From NCBI GenBank assembly GCA_900546085.1, contig URBS01000089.1, positions 1 to 9,278 on the forward strand: a DNA stretch of 9,278 nt, written 5' to 3'. Source of the DNA: an uncultured Collinsella sp. GTDB lineage: Bacteria > Actinomycetota > Coriobacteriia > Coriobacteriales > Coriobacteriaceae. Under the pieces are notes generated by a model. That model did no database searches. It was given only the letters and a program-made list of their open reading frames with translations, and was not told the DNA's origin. Each line of letters opens with the position of its first letter. Position 1 is the stretch's first letter. Made by a program: the position numbers and the translations under genes. This document shows positions 4,882 through 9,278 of this stretch, piece after piece.

Positions 4882-6678
4882 GTGTCTGAACAGGCAAATG
4901 TTGATTGTGCTGCTGGCTTTGGCGTGCGCTTGATCGGCTGTGCCGACGATGCGGTTTTGCCCATTGGCATGCACGACTATGCGGAGGCCCTTGGTTGCTG
5001 CATGCTGGTTGACAAGACCATGTTTATTGCCGATGTGTTGGACTGCGACGCGTCCGTTGTGGTGTGCTGTCGACCCGAGGGTTTTGGCAAGAGCATGAAC
5101 TTGTCGATGCTTAGGGCTTTTCTGGAGCGTCCAGCGGTCGGTCGCTCTGGTCAGCGTTTGTTTGCCGATGCTCAGATTTGGGATGCGAACGGCGGGCGCT
5201 ATCGGGATGAGTATGCTTGCTATCCGGTGATATCGCTGGACTTTTCTGGCGTCGCGAGGCGTGGCCCCGCTATTGCCGGCGTCGTGCGCGATGCCCTTTC
5301 GGGCGAGTGCGCTCGCTTGTTGGCGCTCTTGGAGGCTCCGGATTTAGCTCGAGATAAGGTGCGTCACATCGAACGTGTCGCGCGTGGCGTGGCGAGCGCG
5401 GACGAGGTTGACTCGGTGCTCGGTGTGCTCATAGAGCTGCTGGAGGTTGCCTGCGATGAGCAGGTTGTATTGCTCGTTGATGGGTACGATGCGGCGTGGT
5501 CTCGCCGTGCGAGCGCGAGGGACGCTTCCGACGCCGATCCGGCAGAATTACTTGACCGTGTGCTGTTTGACGCCATTGCCACTGCGCGCGATTCGTTGCG
5601 GCTGACGTGTCTGATGGGGGAGTGTCCCGGTCCTGCCGAAGCGGCGCTTTCTTCGCGCGGCTGCTCGTATTGTCTGACGACGCCGCTGTCGGCGTGGTGT
5701 GACCGATGTTTCGGTTTTTCGGATGCTGAGGTCGAGCCTCTTTTGAATCATGCTGGGCACGAGGAATACCTGGATGATGCGCGTGAATGGCTCGAGGGGT
5801 ATCGGTTTGGCAGGGCCTATTGCTCGAGTCCAGAGCGTGTGATCGGTTTTCTGGGCCGAGGCTGCACGGCGCCTGTGCGTGCCGATCTGTATGGATATGC
5901 CGATTGCCTGAGTAGGGTAGTTGCTGGGTGGAATCTCGACCGCCTTTCGGTCTTGTTTGATTTGCTCGAGGCCCATGGGTGCGCTGAGGTCCCGCTTTGT
6001 TTGGGCACTGCAGAGCCAGATGTCTCGCCTGACGATGACATGTGGACAGCGCTGTATCTGTCCGGTTTTCTCACGACGGATATGACTGAGGAGCCAGAGC
6101 ATGGCGATCGCCTCCGTGCTTTGCGATTGCCCAATAACGAGCTTCGCCAGGCCTTGCGTCTAGTGATTATCGAGTGGTTTGAGTGCGCTGCCGAAGACAT
6201 TCGAGACGTCGATGCGTTTCGCGATGGGCTGTGCCGCGGGGACGAGGATACGGTGAAGCAGGCGCTAGACCGCATCCTGGGAGATGCGGGAATCGGTGCG
6301 ACCGACCCAGATGCGCCGTTGCCATATCATCTGCTCTTGCAAGGACTCTGCTTTGGATTGCCGGGCTATGCCAATCCCGCCTCGAGGCGAAAGTGTGGCG
6401 CGGATCGCTGGGACATCCAGGTTTTTCCTACGGGCGCCGTGCTCGACATGGCAGACACGATCGGCATGCTCGATGAGCGCCCGCTGATTTCGATCAACAT
6501 GATGTTTGACCCCGGTGTGGACGCGCTAGGGTTGGAATTGCTGGCCGTGCAGGCGCTGCTCGACATAGAGCGCGACGGCATCGACGAAATCCGTGTGCCG
6601 CGACCCGGCGTGGGTCGCATGCGCTGGGGGTTTGGATTTGACGGGCAGCATGTGGCTGCGGTGTGCCAACGGCTTTAA
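4882..6678 (+). CDS. AAA-ATPase-like / PD-(D/E)XK superfamily protein with altered catalytic residues
   Basis: A 598-residue protein with the architecture of the AAA-ATPase_like plus PDDEXK_9 family, common in gut bacteria and of unknown function. Seen: IGMHDYAEA and VDKTMFI (DKT at 44-46), a P-loop RPEGFGKS (64-71; the family usually has RPRRFGKS), YPVISLDFSG, a Walker B-like LLVDGYD (family DEYD; here Gly201 replaces Glu), GFSDAEV and EWLEGYRFG, then the C-terminal YHLLLQGL and ADRWDI (Asp511). Where the family has an E-x-K nuclease motif, this protein reads SINMM, with Asn539 and Met541 instead. It has 26 cysteines, including CX2CX8CX2C (261-276). The GTG at 4882 is chosen because AGGGGGAA lies 7 bases upstream. 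The frame is open back to 4750, but there it abuts the terminator and has no ribosome site. The next gene is convergent, 24 bases away. Family membership is fairly firm; loss of activity is inferred from manual alignment. Confidence 0.85.
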   Translation: MSEQANVDCAAGFGVRLIGCADDAVLPIGMHDYAEALGCCMLVDKTMFIADVLDCDASVVVCCRPEGFGKSMNLSMLRAFLERPAVGRSGQRLFADAQIWDANGGRYRDEYACYPVISLDFSGVARRGPAIAGVVRDALSGECARLLALLEAPDLARDKVRHIERVARGVASADEVDSVLGVLIELLEVACDEQVVLLVDGYDAAWSRRASARDASDADPAELLDRVLFDAIATARDSLRLTCLMGECPGPAEAALSSRGCSYCLTTPLSAWCDRCFGFSDAEVEPLLNHAGHEEYLDDAREWLEGYRFGRAYCSSPERVIGFLGRGCTAPVRADLYGYADCLSRVVAGWNLDRLSVLFDLLEAHGCAEVPLCLGTAEPDVSPDDDMWTALYLSGFLTTDMTEEPEHGDRLRALRLPNNELRQALRLVIIEWFECAAEDIRDVDAFRDGLCRGDEDTVKQALDRILGDAGIGATDPDAPLPYHLLLQGLCFGLPGYANPASRRKCGADRWDIQVFPTGAVLDMADTIGMLDERPLISINMMFDPGVDALGLELLAVQALLDIERDGIDEIRVPRPGVGRMRWGFGFDGQHVAAVCQRL

Positions 6679-6702
6679 GCGCCGAGGTGTTTCCGTCTTC
6701 CG

Positions 6703-7722
6703 TTACTCGGTATCCTTCATGGGCGGCATGGGCTTCCAGTTGGGATCCTTTACGATCTTGCGGGCGTCCTTCATGCCACGGCGCAGCGCCGGAATGCCGG
6801 TCTTAAAGCATTTGTCGACTGCTGCCAGACGAATGAATTCCTTGCAGAAGGTCGCGGCATTGCCCAGGCGGAACAGCATGGGGTGGTAGTCACCGTAGAT
6901 CTGCATATAGCGAGCGAGGAAGCCTCGGTTGCGCATGATGTAGTAGCGGTTGGTGTCGCTCGTGGAGTTGAGCTGTCGTTTGCCGGCGATATCCCAGTTA
7001 GAGACGGCGCGGGCGCGCTTGAGCACCACGTCGGCGACCACGGCGGCAGGGAAGTGCTGGCTGGCTACGTAGCCGTAGCAGGCATCGTCGCCGTAGATAA
7101 AGAAGCGCGCGTCGGGCAGGCCAATCTTGTCGACCACACGGCGCGAGAACATGCCGCCCTCAAAGCACAGTTGGTTCATGGTGCGGTAGCCCTCGGGACC
7201 CAGATCCCACTTGGCGATGGGGTTAGGGATGCCGAGCGAAAGGATGAGCTGGTACTGCCAAAAGAAGGCGCCGCCGTCAAAGTCCAGGCGCGAACCCTGG
7301 ATAACATCGTAGCGGTCGGTCCACTTGGCCAAGCGCTCGATGCCTTCGGGGATGACGAGCACGTCGTCGTCCATGACCCAGAACCACTGGGCTCCCAGAT
7401 CGTAGGCGCATTTAGTGCCAGCGGAGAAGCCACCCGCACCGCCGCCGTTTTCGAGCTGCGGGGCGTAGATGACACGGTCGGTGCCGCCCTTTGCGTCGGG
7501 CAGATCGGTGTCGACGCCCCACAGGTTGGCCAGGCGCTCGTTGAATGCGGTGCACATGGCCTCGGTCTCGCGCGAATTTTCGTTATCGACGATCACGATG
7601 CGCCAGGGCGCTGCCGTAAGCTCGGTCATGGAGTCGAACAAGTTGGCCAGGAGTTCCTGGCGCTTGTACGTAACGACGACAATGGCGAGCTTATCGATGG
7701 GAGCGGGAAGGGTTGAAGTCAT
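6703..7722 (-). CDS. Family 2 glycosyltransferase, galactofuranosyl/rhamnosyl-transferase type
   Basis: A 339-residue GT-A fold glycosyltransferase likely to add a sugar from a nucleotide donor to a cell-surface glycan at the inner membrane face. Seen: the N-terminal strand LAIVVVTYKR (12-21), IVIVDN (42-47), the NGGGAGGFSAG loop (92-102) typical of GlfT2/rhamnosyltransferase-like GT2 enzymes, the metal-binding DDD (118-120) after WFWVM, CFEGGMFS (186-193), IYGDD (209-213) as the probable acceptor/catalytic region, and RYYIMRNR further on. No membrane segments are obvious. The C-terminus is basic and Pro-rich. The start is the ATG at 7722, with AAAGGA about 11 bases upstream. An ATG at 7785 is in frame but lacks a ribosome site and lies inside the palindrome at 7776-7793. 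It is divergent from the membrane protein gene at 7960, consistent with a shared envelope polysaccharide role. The sugar and acceptor cannot be told from sequence. Confidence 0.92.
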   Translation of the reverse strand: MTSTLPAPIDKLAIVVVTYKRQELLANLFDSMTELTAAPWRIVIVDNENSRETEAMCTAFNERLANLWGVDTDLPDAKGGTDRVIYAPQLENGGGAGGFSAGTKCAYDLGAQWFWVMDDDVLVIPEGIERLAKWTDRYDVIQGSRLDFDGGAFFWQYQLILSLGIPNPIAKWDLGPEGYRTMNQLCFEGGMFSRRVVDKIGLPDARFFIYGDDACYGYVASQHFPAAVVADVVLKRARAVSNWDIAGKRQLNSTSDTNRYYIMRNRGFLARYMQIYGDYHPMLFRLGNAATFCKEFIRLAAVDKCFKTGIPALRRGMKDARKIVKDPNWKPMPPMKDTE

Positions 7723-7775
7723 GAACGAGAATATCCTTTCGCGTGGGCAGCGTATCGGCCCTGCGGAATTAACAA

Positions 7776-7793
7776 CGTGTCCCATGGGACACG
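7776..7793. promoter_or_regulatory. Perfect 18-bp palindrome CGTGTCCCATGGGACACG
   Basis: A perfect palindrome in the region between the divergent glycosyltransferase and membrane protein genes, 54 bases before the glycosyltransferase start. It consists of abutting TGTCCCA (7778-7784) and TGGGACA (7785-7791), the same core as the half-sites at 2226-2300. On the minus strand a TACAAT hexamer (7797-7802) lies immediately upstream. If that is the -10 box, the palindrome would cover the transcription start, as expected for a repressor operator. The -35 is poor. No T-run follows, so it is not a terminator. Confidence 0.55.
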
Positions 7794-7809
7794 ACTATTG
7801 TAAGCGTAG

Positions 7810-7821
7810 GCGGGCGCCCGC
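7810..7821. repeat. 12-bp GC palindrome GCGGGCGCCCGC
   Basis: A perfect 12-bp GC-only palindrome, 16 bases from the 18-bp palindrome in the same divergent intergenic region. With no T-run on either side it is unlikely to be a terminator. It could be a second regulatory site or chance in GC-rich DNA. The rest of 7723-7959 shows no coding frame or RNA gene that I can support. Confidence 0.25.
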
Positions 7822-7959
7822 GGGTAATGTTCCGCTAATCACCAAGAACGTTTGCTACAAGCCTGGTTGACGTGTGGGCGTAGCGAGATTGCATGCGCGC
7901 ATTGTGGTATTACATAGGTGCCGATTCCTGTGGACGCAATCTTTCTGTTTGGATGACCC

Positions 7960-9278
7960 GTGAATAAAACTCGTTTAACCTCCTTTGCCGATAGCCTCCC
8001 CATCAAGGCCATGTTGCTGTTTTTGGTTCTTCAGGTCTCATTTGTCTTGAGCAATACGGTGGCAAATTGTCTTCCGCGGTCCGTTATCGAGTCGCATGCG
8101 CAGGGTTCGGAGTCCTCGGCTCTGTTGTCTGACATGTATGTCTACGACCACCGTGTTGCAGCTGGTCCTGTTTGCTTTGATAACAATCGCTTTATCATTG
8201 AAGTCACACAGCAAAAGGACCAAGGTTCTCCGTTTAAGACGATGACCGTTGCCGAGATTGATGACGTTACGAAAGCCGGCGGGATTACGCATCAGCAGTA
8301 CTACCGGTATTGGCATGGATGGCAGCTACTTACGAATGTCTGCCTGTATATTGGCGGTATCGATGTGGTCGTGGTGCCTGCGGCTGCTCTGGCGATTGTC
8401 GGCTCCGCTTGCGCTTACGTTGCCTTGCGGAAGCGGTTTTCAAAGCCAGTGACGTTGGGTTTCCTTGTAATCCTGTTGTTCTCGACCAATCTGTTTTTCA
8501 ATTTTATCGGTGATCTACTGCTGTGCATCTCGTTCTTTGTGGCGCTCATCATGATGTCTTGTATGAGCCTTCGTTTGGAATCGGCTCCGAACGCACGGGC
8601 TTTTACAAGCCGCCTCGTCCTTTGGTCGATAGCGACGGGCGCCGTGTTTTCGTTTCTTGACTTTTTAACGATTCCTGCCGCAGTTGTCGCCCTGCATTGC
8701 TTTTTCGCCTTCATTGCGCTCCCCGAGGGTGAGCGCCCCAAGCGCTGCGTCGTCACGATGATGCAGGCGCTCTTTGGGTTTGGGCTTTCGTTTGTGTTTA
8801 CCTGGGCGATGAAATGGGTTGTCGCGGCATTTGTACTGGGTTGGAACGAGGTCTTTTCGAACGTTCTGGGCGAGATGGGCCTTTGGTCTGCGCATGGGGC
8901 TTCGTCACTGTTGCCCCAAGCTGACTGGCCTCAGATTTTGAAGGAGTTTTATTGCATGAGCCCGCAGCTGTTCGCCATTTGCTCAACTGCTGGTTATGCG
9001 ATGATCTCGAACGTCGTTTGTCTTGTTTCGTTTGCTGCCGTATTGGTGATCTGGATTGCCGTATTCGTATGCTCAATACGGGGTGGCGCGCAAGACGGTC
9101 GCCGTCATAAGGTGTTGATCCAGTCGCTGCTCATGGTACTGCCTCTGGTGGTTGTTCTGGGTTATTTCGTTGTTATGCATGACCATGCGATCGTTCATAT
9201 TCCGGTATTTGGCTGCAAGAACTGGGCGATTGTCTTTGCGATTCTATTTGCTTCGGGTGTAAGTGCACTTCGTGGCTT
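7960..9278 (+). CDS. Polytopic membrane protein, putative GT-C-like envelope glycosylation protein (3' end cut by window edge)
   Basis: An open frame of 439 residues running off the right edge. It has a Lys/Arg-containing N-terminus, TM1 at about 17-36, then an outside loop (37-120) that ends in YYRYWHGW (114-121), followed by many hydrophobic segments and a short HDHAIVH motif (407-413). A large first extracytoplasmic loop, a Y-x-RYWHG motif and a late H-x5-H motif before further membrane spans are features I associate with GT-C-like membrane proteins of surface polysaccharide loci. This is recall, not a search. The GTG at 7960 is preferred (GGATG 5 bases upstream). The overlapping ATG at 7953 stops after four codons. 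A possible extended -10 TG-G-TATTAC lies at 7905-7913. Codons look more T-ending (TTT, GTT, CTT) than in sufCB, hinting at an accessory locus. The reading frame is firm; the function is tentative. Confidence 0.82.
   Translation, partial: MNKTRLTSFADSLPIKAMLLFLVLQVSFVLSNTVANCLPRSVIESHAQGSESSALLSDMYVYDHRVAAGPVCFDNNRFIIEVTQQKDQGSPFKTMTVAEIDDVTKAGGITHQQYYRYWHGWQLLTNVCLYIGGIDVVVVPAAALAIVGSACAYVALRKRFSKPVTLGFLVILLFSTNLFFNFIGDLLLCISFFVALIMMSCMSLRLESAPNARAFTSRLVLWSIATGAVFSFLDFLTIPAAVVALHCFFAFIALPEGERPKRCVVTMMQALFGFGLSFVFTWAMKWVVAAFVLGWNEVFSNVLGEMGLWSAHGASSLLPQADWPQILKEFYCMSPQLFAICSTAGYAMISNVVCLVSFAAVLVIWIAVFVCSIRGGAQDGRRHKVLIQSLLMVLPLVVVLGYFVVMHDHAIVHIPVFGCKNWAIVFAILFASGVSALRG

Noticed and set aside
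6679..6702. Shared terminator between the convergent AAA-like and glycosyltransferase genes
   Set aside because: Only weak pairings (AACGG with CCGTT across a long loop) and no T-run on either strand could be found in or near the 24-base gap.
7723..7785. Twenty-one-codon N-terminal extension of the glycosyltransferase
   Set aside because: Its ATG lies inside the 18-bp palindrome with no ribosome site, and the added residues do not belong to the GT2 fold.

Overview
The window looks like chromosomal DNA of a GC-rich Gram-positive actinobacterium of the class Coriobacteriia, most likely a gut Collinsella or a close relative. This is an inference from the divergent suf / Rrf2-regulator arrangement, the wall-anchored protein style (MPKTG motif, long Ser/Asn/Asp-rich stalk), GC-rich coding with long antisense open frames, and GTG starts. 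No rRNA, tRNA, transposase, phage gene or CRISPR array was seen.

Left part (1-2096, minus strand): the start of an iron-sulfur cluster assembly operon. sufC (ATPase) is followed 12 bases later by sufB (scaffold), which runs off the left edge about 40 codons before its expected end. Divergent from it (2321-2752, plus) is an Rrf2-family regulator with three cysteines in the IscR-like cluster position. The 224-base region between them carries two different symmetrical elements. One is a TTAGTC/GACTAA inverted repeat over the likely suf -35 box. The other is a regular array of four 9-base half-sites of the type TGGGACAAA, alternating in orientation and spaced exactly 22 bases apart, in front of the regulator gene. 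Together they suggest an autoregulated Fe-S-sensing switch whose array geometry I do not recognise.

Middle (2892-6678, plus): a 595-residue secreted protein with a signal peptide, an N-terminal domain that resembles lysozyme-like peptidoglycan hydrolases, a long low-complexity stalk and a sortase signal. It is closed by a strong terminator. Next is a 598-residue protein of the AAA-ATPase-like/PD-(D/E)XK superfamily (the AAA-ATPase_like plus PDDEXK_9 architecture). Its Walker B glutamate and nuclease E-x-K residues appear substituted, and it has gained a CX2CX8CX2C cysteine cluster.

Right part (6703-9278): a family 2 glycosyltransferase of the galactofuranosyl/rhamnosyl-transferase type on the minus strand. 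Divergent from it is a large polytopic membrane protein, cut by the right edge, with features of GT-C-like envelope glycosylation proteins. Their shared 237-base upstream region holds a perfect 18-bp palindrome built from the same TGGGACA half-site as the array at the suf locus, in a different geometry. The two genes probably belong to a cell-surface polysaccharide locus.
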